Made by a program: the position numbers and the translations under genes. This document shows positions 1 through 8,229 of a stretch of DNA of 64,000 bases, piece after piece. The first letter of the stretch is position 1. Each line of letters opens with the position of its first letter. The DNA comes from Streptomyces liliiviolaceus (lineage in GTDB: Bacteria; Actinomycetota; Actinomycetes; Streptomycetales; Streptomycetaceae). The stretch covers positions 6,696,001 through 6,760,000 of the forward strand of contig NZ_JAGPYQ010000001.1 of the NCBI RefSeq assembly GCF_018070025.1, in the 5' to 3' direction. Under the pieces are notes generated by a model. That model worked only from the letters and a program-made list of their open reading frames with translations. It made no database searches and was not told the DNA's origin.

Positions 1-660
1 CTGAGCGCGCCGTTCCCCGCGCCCCTAACCGGGCCCGGTGCAGGTGCGTGGGGAGCACGCCTCGCCGATGCCTGCGGGGCCCAGCCCCATCAGGGGCGCG
101 GGGAACTGCGCGGCCCGCCCCCACACAGCCGCAGCCGAAAACCCGACGGGTCCAGCCCCAACACCCCGCACGCGGCCTGCGGGCCGTCGTGGCCGGTCGC
201 GCAGTTCCCCGCGCCCCCTACGGGGCCCGGTGCAGGTGCGTGGGGAGCACGCCTCGGCGATGCCTGCGGGGCCCAGCCCCGTCAGGGGCGCGGGGAACTG
301 CGCGGCCCGCCCCCACTCGGCCGCAGCCGAATCCCCGACGGGTCCTGCCCCAACACCCCGCACGCGGCCTGCGGGCCGTCGTGGCCGGTCGCGCAGTTCC
401 CCGCGCCCCTTACGGGGCCCGCGCCATGCACGCCGGGTGCAGGTGCGTGGGGGCTGAGCGCGCCGTTCCCCGCGCCCCTAACCGGGCCCCGTGCAGGCGG
501 GCTGCCAGCCCCAGCCCCGTCAGGGGCGCGGGGAACTGCGCGACCCGCCCCCACTCGGCCGCAGCCAAAAACCGGACGGGTCCTGCCCCCAACACGCCGC
601 ACGCCGCCTGCGGGCACATCGTGGCCGGTCGCGCAGTTCCCCGCGCCCTCTACGGGGCCC
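1..660. repeat. Array of long intergenic repeat units with inverted cores
   Basis: No gene is seen here. A unit beginning CAGGTGCGTGGGG starts at 41, 233 and 440, giving spacings of 192 and 207 bp. Each unit carries the core GGGGCGCGGGGAACTGCGCG (about 94, 286 and 520) and, roughly 90 bp later, its reverse complement (about 198, 390 and 628), so each unit could fold into a long hairpin. The segment CTGAGCGCGCCGTTCCCCGC at position 1 recurs at 454, which shows that the array continues to the left of the window. The same core recurs at 29.8, 48.9, 49.8 and 56.8-57.2 kb. Open frames in this region are repeats read through and have no protein-like features. Confidence 0.9.
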
Positions 661-3319
661 CCGGGCCCAGTGCTTCGCGGGCTCGGGTTACCAAGCCGTC
701 CGCTCCGCAGGATTGTGCCAGGGTCAGGCCTCGGTTGATTTCTGTGCGGGAGCGGGACGCGATGCCGTATTCGACGCGGGCCGCGGCGTGCTCGTACGCG
801 CAGGGGGACGCTTCGAGGTACGTGACCGCCTGGGCGTACAGCGCGACCGACCGCTGGCCGGTCTCCAGCGCGGCGGCGCACCGCAGCGCCTCCCCGATGG
901 CCGTGTCGGTCCCGAAGCGCTCCGCCTGGACACGGGCGTCCGCGGCCACCTCGGCCGCCCGGCGCGGGTCCTCGACGGCGAGGGCCCGGGCGAGGTCGCC
1001 CGCCCAGGGAGCCATGACCGTGTTGTGGCCGCCGCGGGCCTCGGCCATCTTCTCCGCGGTCTCCAGCTCGTTCACGCCCTCCTCGACACGACCGGTGGCG
1101 ATGAGCAGCCGGCCCCGTATCGAGTGGGTGTCCGGCAGGACGATCGTGGACGGGTGCGGCGGCTCGAACGAGTACCGTTCGGCGATCTCCTCGGCCTCGA
1201 CGACATGCCCGCGGGCGAGCAGCGTGTCGATGAGCATGCACGCCGCGGACCAGTGCATGGGCAGTCCACGGCCCACCCGGTCCGCGAGCCGCAGCGCCTC
1301 GCGCAGTGACTCGTCCGCTTCCTTGAGCCGTCCCCGCCTGCGGAGCACATATCCGCCGAAGGCGTGCGAGAGGGCCAGATGGCCACCGCTCCAGCCGGCG
1401 GACTCGTACGACCGCCGGGCCTCCGTGAAGAGGCTCTCGGCGCGGTCGAGCCGGTCCGCGTACGTGTAGGAGATGCCGAGCATCATCAGGAGCTCGAAGC
1501 TCCACTCGGTGTCGGTCCAGCCGAGGCCGGGTGCGAGGCGGCTGTTGACGAGCGAGCGGTCGCAGAGTTCGGCGACCTCCTCCGCGTTCTCCCCGCGGGT
1601 CATGGCGTCGAAGGCCCGCAGGATGAGCAGCGCGCGCTCGGAGTTGTCGCGGCCGGTGAGCGGTTTGACCAGCTGGGCGAGTCGGCGGGAGCGGCCGGGC
1701 GCGTCCTCCTCGCCGGCGTGGATGCCCTCCCACATGTAGTGCACGGCCTGCAGCCGCATCCGCGCGGGACCCGGTTCGAGCCGCTCGGCCTCCGCGTCGA
1801 CGACCGCGACGGCCTCCTCCAGCTGGTCGTTGTGGACGAGCGCCGAGGACAGCCGGCAGACCGCGTCGACCCGCAGGTCCGCCTCCAGGCCGTGCACGGT
1901 GAGCGCCTGGCGCAGATGGCCGATGGTGGTCGCGGGCGAGGTCAGGAGCGTGGCGCAGCCCAGTTCGTAGAGCACGCGCGCGTGGACCTCGGGGAGCGGC
2001 GGTTCCAGCAGGGCGCGCTCCAGGCACCGGCGGGCCGCGTCCGGGGCGCCGACGGCGAGGTGTTCACCGGCGGCCTCGCGCATCTGCTCGACGAGTTCGG
2101 GGTCGTCGTCCGGATGCACCTCCAGGAGGTGGCGGGAGGCCGCGGCGGCGCCGAGGCCCGACGCGGTGACGACCGCGGCGGCCACGCCGTGCATCGCGGT
2201 GCGCAGCGCGTCCGGGATCGAGCGGTAGACGGCGGTGGCGATCAGCGGATGGACGAACTCCAGCTCCCCGTCCGCCAGTTGGCCGGGGGTCCGGTCGGCC
2301 TCGGTGAGGATGCGGGCCACGCTCAGCCGCACGGCACAGCGCTCGGCGTCCTCCCGCTGCATTCCGGCCAGTTCGGCCGCGAGGTCCACGGAGATCTGCG
2401 TACCGAGGATGGCGGCGGCCCAGGCGAACTTCGTGGCGTCGACGCCGAGCCCTTCCAGCCGGTCGACCAGTCCTCGGCCGCGCGCCGCGCGGTTCAGCAC
2501 GCGCAGTTCGGCGGCCGAGTCCTCCACGGGTTCCAGTTCGCTGTCCTGGACCTTGGCGAGCAGTTCCACGCTCTCGTAGGGGTTCCCGCCGGTGACCGCC
2601 CAGACCTCGCGGCAGAACGGGGCGTCGGCGTGCGCGCCGAGGGTGGCGCGGGTGAGTCCGGCCGTGGCCTCCGGGGTCAGCGCGCGCAGGCTGGGCAGCG
2701 GGCGGGACAGCGCGCCGAGCGTGTCGAGGTGGCGGGCGCTCTCGCCGGTGGCGTCCCCGGGGCGGCGGGCCACCACGACGAGGACGGGCAGATCGTCGAG
2801 GCGCTCGGCGAAGGCCGCCAGCCAGTGCAGGGTCTCCTGGTCGGCCCAGTGGGCGTCGTCGATGAGCAGCACCAGGGGCCACTCGCGCCGGGCGAGCCTG
2901 CGCACGGCGGCGACCAGTCCGTCGCACACGCCCTGCGGGTCCGCCTGGCGTGCGCCCGGTTCGGCTATGCCCAGTGCGGGTCCGGCTATGTCGTACCAGT
3001 CGCCGAAGTACTCGCGCGCCTCGTCGGGCATCAGTGCCACGAGCGCGGGCTGGAGCAACTGCCGGACGACGTTGAACGGAACGGACGTGATGGTCTCGCC
3101 GCCGCGGGCCGACCAGACCGTGCAGCGGCCCTCCGCGAGGACGCGGACCTGGTTGAGCAATGCCGTCTTGCCGATGCCCGCGTCACCGGTGAACACCAGC
3201 AGGCTGCCTGCGGCGGAGCCGGCGCACAGGGCGTCGACGGCCTCCGTGACCGCGGCGAGTTCCGCGTCGCGCTCCCAGAGCGGTGCCGAGGCGGCCGCAC
3301 CCGGCCGTACCTCCGTCAT
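650..3319 (-). CDS. Large LuxR-family-type (LAL) AAA ATPase lacking the C-terminal HTH
   Basis: 889 residues. The Walker A motif GDAGIGKT is at about 45-52 and the Walker B/DDAHWAD motif at about 149-160, followed by a long helical TPR-like region. This is the architecture of LAL (large ATP-binding LuxR) or STAND regulators. These normally end in a LuxR helix-turn-helix of about 60 residues, but this protein stops at REALGPGAP, just where the linker to the HTH would begin, and the stop codon lies in the flanking repeat. Start: ATG with GGAGG seven bases upstream. It is read away from the MFS gene. It may be a truncated regulator or a HTH-less signalling ATPase; DNA binding is not supported by the sequence. 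Confidence 0.8.
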   Translation of the reverse strand: MTEVRPGAAASAPLWERDAELAAVTEAVDALCAGSAAGSLLVFTGDAGIGKTALLNQVRVLAEGRCTVWSARGGETITSVPFNVVRQLLQPALVALMPDEAREYFGDWYDIAGPALGIAEPGARQADPQGVCDGLVAAVRRLARREWPLVLLIDDAHWADQETLHWLAAFAERLDDLPVLVVVARRPGDATGESARHLDTLGALSRPLPSLRALTPEATAGLTRATLGAHADAPFCREVWAVTGGNPYESVELLAKVQDSELEPVEDSAAELRVLNRAARGRGLVDRLEGLGVDATKFAWAAAILGTQISVDLAAELAGMQREDAERCAVRLSVARILTEADRTPGQLADGELEFVHPLIATAVYRSIPDALRTAMHGVAAAVVTASGLGAAAASRHLLEVHPDDDPELVEQMREAAGEHLAVGAPDAARRCLERALLEPPLPEVHARVLYELGCATLLTSPATTIGHLRQALTVHGLEADLRVDAVCRLSSALVHNDQLEEAVAVVDAEAERLEPGPARMRLQAVHYMWEGIHAGEEDAPGRSRRLAQLVKPLTGRDNSERALLILRAFDAMTRGENAEEVAELCDRSLVNSRLAPGLGWTDTEWSFELLMMLGISYTYADRLDRAESLFTEARRSYESAGWSGGHLALSHAFGGYVLRRRGRLKEADESLREALRLADRVGRGLPMHWSAACMLIDTLLARGHVVEAEEIAERYSFEPPHPSTIVLPDTHSIRGRLLIATGRVEEGVNELETAEKMAEARGGHNTVMAPWAGDLARALAVEDPRRAAEVAADARVQAERFGTDTAIGEALRCAAALETGQRSVALYAQAVTYLEASPCAYEHAAARVEYGIASRSRTEINRGLTLAQSCGADGLVTRAREALGPGAP

Positions 3320-3550
3320 CCCGCTACCTCCCCAGGTCGGCCCAACGACGTGCAGACTTCGAGCCTAGTCCTCCGGAAGGCGCGATGGAGCGTGGTCGGA
3401 ACACCTGTTGCCGTCAGGGGTGACTGCCGGGTAAGGGAGTCGACGGACCTGCGCGCCGACCGGCGTGGGTGAAAGTCATTGACTGTCAGCAACCGCAAAC
3501 TGAAACCAACTTTCGGCATCGTCGGCACACCCCAGTACGGGAGGAACGGT

Positions 3551-4948
3551 ATGGATGCCCCGGCGCACGGCTCTGGCCCGCCCACCGACCGGCCGGAGCG
3601 TTCCCGAAGAGCGCTGGTCGCGGGGTCGGTCGGCAACTTCATCGAGTGGTACGAGTTCGGTGTCTACGGCTATTTCGCGACGGTCGTCGCGGCCCGGTTC
3701 TTCACCCCGGAGGGCGGCTCGGAGGCCGAGGCCCTGGTGAGGACGTACGCGTCGTTCGCGCTCGCGTTCTTCTTCCGGCCCGTCGGCGCCGCGCTCTTCG
3801 GCCGGCTCGGCGACCGTGTCGGCCGCCGCCCCGTGCTGATCCTGGTCATCGTCCTCATGACGGCCGCCACGACCCTGATCGGCGTACTGCCCACGTACGC
3901 CACGGCGGGCGCCCTCGCCCCCTGGCTGCTCACCCTCCTGCGGGTGGTCCAAGGGCTGTCCGCGGGTGGGGAGTTCGGCGGAGCGGTGTCGGTGATGACG
4001 GAGTTCGCACCGCCGGGCAGACGGGGGCTGTACGGGGCGTGGCAGTCCTTCACGGTGGCGCTGGGGCTGCTGGGCGGGGCGGGGGCCGCGGCGCTCCTCG
4101 CGACCGTGCTCACCGGGGCACAGCTGAACTCCTGGGGCTGGCGGCTGCCGTTCCTGCTGACGCTGCCGATGGGGCTCGGGGCGCTGTGGCTGCGCCTGCG
4201 CCTCGACGAGACACCGTCTTTCCAAGCCCTCCGGACACAGACACAAGCACAGGAACAGGCACAGGAGCAGGCACAGGCACACCAGGCCCGCCAAGCCCTT
4301 CCAGCACCCCCGGCGCGCGAGGTGGCGAAGGCGATCGCGCTGGGCGCCGGGCGTGTCATGGGCTGGGCCGCCGCCGGATACACCTTCCTCGTCGTACTCC
4401 CCTCCTATCTGCAGAGCTCCCTGAACGCCACCTTCCAGCAGGCCCTGGTGGCCACGGTCCTCGCCAACCTGGGCTTCGCGGCCACGATCATCCCGGCGGG
4501 CCTGCTGAGCGACCGGATCGGCAGGCGGCCGGTGATGCTCACGGGCGCGCTGCTGGTCACCGTGCTGGCGGTCCCGCTGCTCAACCTCCTTCAGGACGGC
4601 GGTACTTCGACCGGCCTCAAGGGCGCCGCCGTGTTCGTCGCGGGGGCGATCGTGGGCCTGATGGCGGGCCCGGGACCGGCGATGCTCTCGGAGATGTTCC
4701 CGACGAGCGTGCGGTACACGGGCCTGGGACTCGCCTACGCCCTGTCCAATGCCGTGTTCTCCGGGTGTGCGGGGCTCATCATCACCAAGACGATCGAGCG
4801 GACGGGCAGCGTGGACATCCCGGCGTACTACGCGGCGGCCACCTGCGCGGTGAGCGCACTGGCACTCCTGACACTCCGTGAGACGCGGACGGACGCCGGG
4901 GCCGAGCACGTACAGGAACAGAAGAGGCAGGCGGAGAAGGAGAGTTGA
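3551..4948 (+). CDS. MFS transporter, metabolite:H+ symporter (MHS) type
   Basis: 465 residues. The start ATG at 3551 is chosen because GGGAGGA lies directly upstream; the frame is open 24 codons further but without a ribosome site. The N-terminus carries GNFIEWYEFGVYGYFA, typical of the MHS subfamily (proline/betaine, shikimate and ketoglutarate porters), then RLGDRVGRRP between membrane segments 2 and 3, and about 12 hydrophobic segments. The central cytoplasmic loop has a Gln/Ala-rich stretch (QAQEQAQEQAQAHQAR) encoded by short DNA repeats. The stop is four bases before the anmK start, so the two are almost certainly co-transcribed. The substrate is unknown; the pairing suggests a cell-wall amino sugar, but that is inference. 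Confidence 0.9.
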   Translation: MDAPAHGSGPPTDRPERSRRALVAGSVGNFIEWYEFGVYGYFATVVAARFFTPEGGSEAEALVRTYASFALAFFFRPVGAALFGRLGDRVGRRPVLILVIVLMTAATTLIGVLPTYATAGALAPWLLTLLRVVQGLSAGGEFGGAVSVMTEFAPPGRRGLYGAWQSFTVALGLLGGAGAAALLATVLTGAQLNSWGWRLPFLLTLPMGLGALWLRLRLDETPSFQALRTQTQAQEQAQEQAQAHQARQALPAPPAREVAKAIALGAGRVMGWAAAGYTFLVVLPSYLQSSLNATFQQALVATVLANLGFAATIIPAGLLSDRIGRRPVMLTGALLVTVLAVPLLNLLQDGGTSTGLKGAAVFVAGAIVGLMAGPGPAMLSEMFPTSVRYTGLGLAYALSNAVFSGCAGLIITKTIERTGSVDIPAYYAAATCAVSALALLTLRETRTDAGAEHVQEQKRQAEKES

Positions 4949-4952
4949 GCAG

Positions 4953-6212
4953 ATGCGGGTGATCGGTCTGATGTCCGGCACGTCGTACGACGCCATCGAC
5001 GCGGCGGCGGCCGATCTGCACCTCGACGGATCGGACCTGGTGCTGAGACCGCTGGGGACGGTGACCGAGGCGTACGACCCCGGTCTGCGCGAGGCCCTCG
5101 CGGCGGCGCTGCCCCCGGCGGCCACCACCCTCGCCGAGGTGTGCCGGCTGGACACCCTCATCGGGCAGGCCTTCGCCGCCGCGGCGGTCCGCGCCCAGCA
5201 CGAACTGTGCGACGGGCGGGCCGAGTTGATCGCCTCGCACGGCCAGACCGTCTTCCACTGGACCGACGAGGGGCAGGTGCGGGGCACCCTTCAGATCGGG
5301 CAGCCCGCCTGGATCGCGGAGGCGACCGGGCTGCCCGTGGTCGCCGACTTCCGGCCCCGCGACATCGCCGCGGGCGGCCAGGGCGCGCCCCTGGTCAGCC
5401 TGGTCGACCTGATGTGGCTGCGCGGCAGGCCGGGCACGCCGGTCGCGCTGAACCTCGGCGGCATCGCCAACGTCACCGCGCCCGACGGCACCGCGTTCGA
5501 CGCGGGCCCCGCGGGCGCGCTGATCGACGCGGCGGTACGCCGTGCCACCGGCCGCGCCTTCGACGCCGACGGGGAGCTGGCGGCCCGCGGCATCGTGCAC
5601 GAGCCGCTGCTGCGGCGCCTGCTCGACGAGCCGTACTACGCGCGGCCCGCGCCGAAGACGACCGGCAAGGAGCTGTTCCACGAGGGCTATCTGCTCGCGG
5701 CGCTCGCGGACTGCGCCCCGTCGGCCGACGAGGACGTGACCCTGACCGACGAGGACGTGATCGCGACCCTCACCCGGCTCACCGCCCGGACGGTGGCGGA
5801 CGCCGTCCGCGGCCTGGGCGCCACCGGGCCCTCGGTCGCCTCCAGGTCCCCGCACGCCCCCGGGCCCCCGCACGCCCCCGACGGCCGACACGTCACGGAC
5901 GGCCCACACGTCACCGAAGTGATCGCCTCGGGCGGCGGGACCCGCAATCCCGTCCTCATGGCGATGCTCGGCGAGGAACTGGCGGGAGTGCCGCTGCGCC
6001 TCTCCGACGGTCTCGGTCTGCCCGCGGCGGCCAAGGAGGCGTACGCCTTCGCCGTGCTCGGGTTCCTGACGGCGCACGGGCTGCCGGGCACCGATCCGCG
6101 GAGCACCGGCGCCCGGCACGCCGGCGTGCTCGGCTCGCTCACTCCGGGGCGCAGCGGTTTCCCGCGGATCCGCGCAGGCGCGGAACGGCCGGTGCGCCTG
6201 GTGCTGAAGTGA
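4953..6212 (+). CDS. anmK: Anhydro-N-acetylmuramic acid kinase
   Basis: 419 residues. It hydrates and phosphorylates 1,6-anhydro-MurNAc to MurNAc-6-phosphate in peptidoglycan recycling. Family motifs are in order: GLMSGTSYDAID near the N-terminus, ASHGQTVFHW, ADFRPRDIAAGGQGAPL, NLGGIANVT, FDAGPAGALID and ASGGGTRNP. The protein is somewhat longer than usual (about 370-390) because of an Asp/Pro/His-rich insert near residues 285-310 (PHAPGPPHAPDGRHVTDG). ATG at 4953 is preceded by GAGAAGGAGAG and starts four bases after the transporter stop. No MurQ etherase or NagZ gene is adjacent. Confidence 0.95.
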   Translation: MRVIGLMSGTSYDAIDAAAADLHLDGSDLVLRPLGTVTEAYDPGLREALAAALPPAATTLAEVCRLDTLIGQAFAAAAVRAQHELCDGRAELIASHGQTVFHWTDEGQVRGTLQIGQPAWIAEATGLPVVADFRPRDIAAGGQGAPLVSLVDLMWLRGRPGTPVALNLGGIANVTAPDGTAFDAGPAGALIDAAVRRATGRAFDADGELAARGIVHEPLLRRLLDEPYYARPAPKTTGKELFHEGYLLAALADCAPSADEDVTLTDEDVIATLTRLTARTVADAVRGLGATGPSVASRSPHAPGPPHAPDGRHVTDGPHVTEVIASGGGTRNPVLMAMLGEELAGVPLRLSDGLGLPAAAKEAYAFAVLGFLTAHGLPGTDPRSTGARHAGVLGSLTPGRSGFPRIRAGAERPVRLVLK

Positions 6213-6253
6213 CCTGAAACGGGGTCCTCTCATACGGCTTTCACCCACACCTC

Positions 6254-6259
6254 ATACGG
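6254..6259 (+). promoter_or_regulatory. Possible -10 element of a leaderless promoter
   Basis: TACGGT sits 7 bases before the ATG at 6267 and no good ribosome site is present, a layout common for leaderless streptomycete transcripts. The 9-mer CTCATACGG occurs twice, at 6229 and 6251. Suggestive only. Confidence 0.35.
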
Positions 6260-6266
6260 TGGGCAC

Positions 6267-7241
6267 ATGACGCAGGCGACTCCCCCCGGCTGGTATCCCG
6301 ACCCCGGGCAGACAAGTGACGGTCCCGCCACGCAACGCTGGTGGGACGGCAGTACATGGACGGACCAGACCCGCCCCGCGGAGTCGGCCGCCGCATGGGG
6401 ACCTCCGGCGTACCCGCCGGGCACCCCGTACGGAGCCCCGTACGGGGGCGCGAAGCCGGGCGGGCCCCGGCGCGGAGTGCGTACGGCGATAGCCGTGGCC
6501 GCCGCCATCGCGGTCCTCGCGGGCATAGGCGGCGGTGTGTACGCGCTGACGGCCGACGACAGCTCCGACAGCACCGAGCAGAGCAACGCCCAGCCGACGC
6601 CGTCGCTGCCGGGCGGTCCGCAGGGCCAGGACGGCGGTGGCCAGGGCGGTCCCGGCGGCCAGGACGGCGGCGAGAGCGGGGTCCCGCAACCGCAGCAGTC
6701 CGAGGACGGCTTCGCCGCCGACCCGGTCAACGGCATCAGCCTCCCCGTGCCCGACGACTGGAGCGGCTCGACCATCCAGGTGGGCGCCCAGGTGACGTCC
6801 AAGGACTCCTACAAGTGCCCGGGCGACGCCTCGGCGACCTGCACGCGCGGCGGCGCCTACTCCGCGCCCGCGCTCGCCCTGGAGCTCAAGGCCACCACCG
6901 TGGAGGCCGCGGCCAAGGAGGACATCTCCAAGAACGCCGAGGAGTCCTACGGCGGCAAGAGCTACGGCGAGATCACCTCGCACGAGGAGCTCTCCTCGAA
7001 GGCCGTCACCGTGGCGGGCCAGAAGGGCTACGCGGTCCGCTGGAAGGTCATCACGAGCAAGGGCGCCGACGGCTACGTCGAGTCGCTGGTCTTCCCGGCG
7101 CCCGCCAACGCCAAGCAGCTCGTCGTCGTGCGCTTCGGCATCGACGTCGGCGCGGACGCGCCCAAGCAGTCCGTGATCGACGACATCACCAAGGGCATCA
7201 AGGAGTCCGCGGGCGGCGGCGGCAACGGCCAGGACGTCTAG
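6267..7241 (+). CDS. DUF2510 membrane-anchored protein
   Basis: 324 residues. A DUF2510 module (GWYPDP...RWWDGSTWTDQTRP, about residues 8-37) is followed by a Pro/Gly/Tyr linker, one transmembrane helix at about 71-94 (TAIAVAAAIAVLAGIGG), a Gly/Gln/Asp-rich spacer and an outside domain of about 180 residues with no recognised family. DUF2510 is usually found at the cytoplasmic N-terminus of actinobacterial membrane proteins; its role is unknown. The external domain has two cysteines (KCPGDASATC) that could form a disulfide. The stop codon is inside a 9-bp tandem repeat. Confidence 0.85.
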   Translation: MTQATPPGWYPDPGQTSDGPATQRWWDGSTWTDQTRPAESAAAWGPPAYPPGTPYGAPYGGAKPGGPRRGVRTAIAVAAAIAVLAGIGGGVYALTADDSSDSTEQSNAQPTPSLPGGPQGQDGGGQGGPGGQDGGESGVPQPQQSEDGFAADPVNGISLPVPDDWSGSTIQVGAQVTSKDSYKCPGDASATCTRGGAYSAPALALELKATTVEAAAKEDISKNAEESYGGKSYGEITSHEELSSKAVTVAGQKGYAVRWKVITSKGADGYVESLVFPAPANAKQLVVVRFGIDVGADAPKQSVIDDITKGIKESAGGGGNGQDV

Positions 7242-7250
7242 GACGTCTAG
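7233..7250 (+). repeat. 9-bp tandem repeat covering the stop codon
   Basis: GACGTCTAG occurs twice back to back. The first copy contains the TAG stop of the DUF2510 gene and the second repeats it in frame, giving two in-frame stops nine bases apart. Confidence 0.9.
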
Positions 7251-7285
7251 GACACAACCCCGGTCACACGTGCCGGCACACCGGT

Positions 7286-7332
7286 CGGCCGGGTGGAGCG
7301 CCTCTCCGCTCAAGAGGAACCCCACCCGGCCG
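7286..7332. terminator. Hairpin between convergent genes
   Basis: CGGCCGGGTGG (7286-7296) and CCACCCGGCCG (7322-7332) are perfect 11-bp arms, with a smaller CCTCT/AGAGG stem inside the loop. It lies between the convergent DUF2510 and TetR genes and lacks a T-tract, as is usual in Streptomyces. Confidence 0.65.
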
Positions 7333-7413
7333 GGGGGTGCGCGCCGCCCCCGTCCCCACGGTGCGGCGCGATCAGGTCACCGTCCAGTCATCCCTTGGAC
7401 GGCGGCCTGAGTT

Positions 7414-8037
7414 CTAAGGGGGGTCGGCGAGCCCCAGGGCGGGCAGCAGCGCCACTTCCACGAAGCGCAGCAGATACTCCGCGTCCGCGGGCCGCCCTTC
7501 GAGGATGAGTCTGACCCTGAGCACACCGAGCAGCTGCGCGGGAACGAACTCCAGCACCGGATGGTCGGCGGTGACCTCTCCCCGCTCGACCGCGCGCCGG
7601 ATCATCGCCCGCAGCGCCTCCAGTTCGGGTTCCACGAGGGCGTCGCGCAGCGCGCGCTTCAGTTCCGGGTCCTGCATCACGGACTGGCCGAGCGCCTGCA
7701 GCAGCCTGGTGTCCTCGTCGGACCGCTCGCCCGCCGTGCGGGCGACGGCGCGCAGATCGCCGGCGAGCGAGCCGGTGTCGATCCCGATGAACTTGGGGCA
7801 GTGGTTGGCGCGCAGCGCGGCTGCCACGAACTGCGGCTTGGTCTTCCACTGACGGTAGAGCGTGGACTTGCTGCACCGGGTGCTGGCGGCCACCCCCTCC
7901 ATGGTCAGCGCGTCGTAGCCGCACTCGCGGACCTGGTCGAGCACGGCGTCGAAGAACTCCTGCTCACGCTCCGGCGTGATCTTGGAGCGGCGCGAGGCGG
8001 CGACCGTCTCCGGTCCCTCCGCTGCCTGCGACGTCAT
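7414..8037 (-). CDS. TetR/AcrR-family repressor
   Basis: 207 residues from the ATG at 8037, which has GAGGAG seven bases upstream; the frame continues 13 codons further but without support. The N-terminal helix-turn-helix spans about residues 43-65 (LTMEGVAASTRCSKSTLYRQWKTK). The C-terminal part fits a TetR effector/dimerisation domain (TetR_C-like). Divergent from the PAP2 phosphatase gene, with a perfect inverted repeat between them, so it probably represses that operon and itself. Confidence 0.93.
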   Translation of the reverse strand: MTSQAAEGPETVAASRRSKITPEREQEFFDAVLDQVRECGYDALTMEGVAASTRCSKSTLYRQWKTKPQFVAAALRANHCPKFIGIDTGSLAGDLRAVARTAGERSDEDTRLLQALGQSVMQDPELKRALRDALVEPELEALRAMIRRAVERGEVTADHPVLEFVPAQLLGVLRVRLILEGRPADAEYLLRFVEVALLPALGLADPP

Positions 8038-8078
8038 GGCTCTTCTCCTCACTCGTCCCCGGGTCCGGCCCGGCACCT

Positions 8079-8132
8079 ATCGATACGCCAGTGTACCGGA
8101 ACGGCTTCGTATCGGTACACTGGCGTATCGAT
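8079..8132. promoter_or_regulatory. Putative TetR operator: perfect 20-bp inverted repeat
   Basis: ATCGATACGCCAGTGTACCG (8079-8098) is repeated exactly as its reverse complement at 8113-8132 with a 14-bp spacer. It sits in the divergent region between tetR (start 8037) and the PAP2 gene (start 8230). Twenty perfectly matched bases per arm is far beyond chance. It may be one site per arm for two TetR dimers. Confidence 0.85.
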
Positions 8133-8229
8133 GAGCCTTGGACAGGACCCACCCCTGTGTCGAGTGGATCCCCTCCTGGGCTCACCACGCATCAGCATCG
8201 TTGAGACCGTCAAGCAAAGGGGCCGGGGG

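Noticed and set aside
1..660. Insertion sequence or phage attachment region
   Set aside because: No transposase or integrase, no target duplication, and the same core is dispersed at many gene ends.
48..1469. Open frame starting in the left repeat array
   Set aside because: Repeat-encoded Arg/Pro/Ala-rich sequence, then antisense of the ATPase gene; no ribosome site.
1364..3472. Plus-strand open frame of 702 codons across the LuxR-type ATPase
   Set aside because: Shadow frame; the minus-strand frame has Walker motifs.
3473..3514. GAAAGT...ACTTTC inverted hexamers before the MFS gene
   Set aside because: Only six bases per arm with a 30-bp spacer; expected by chance.
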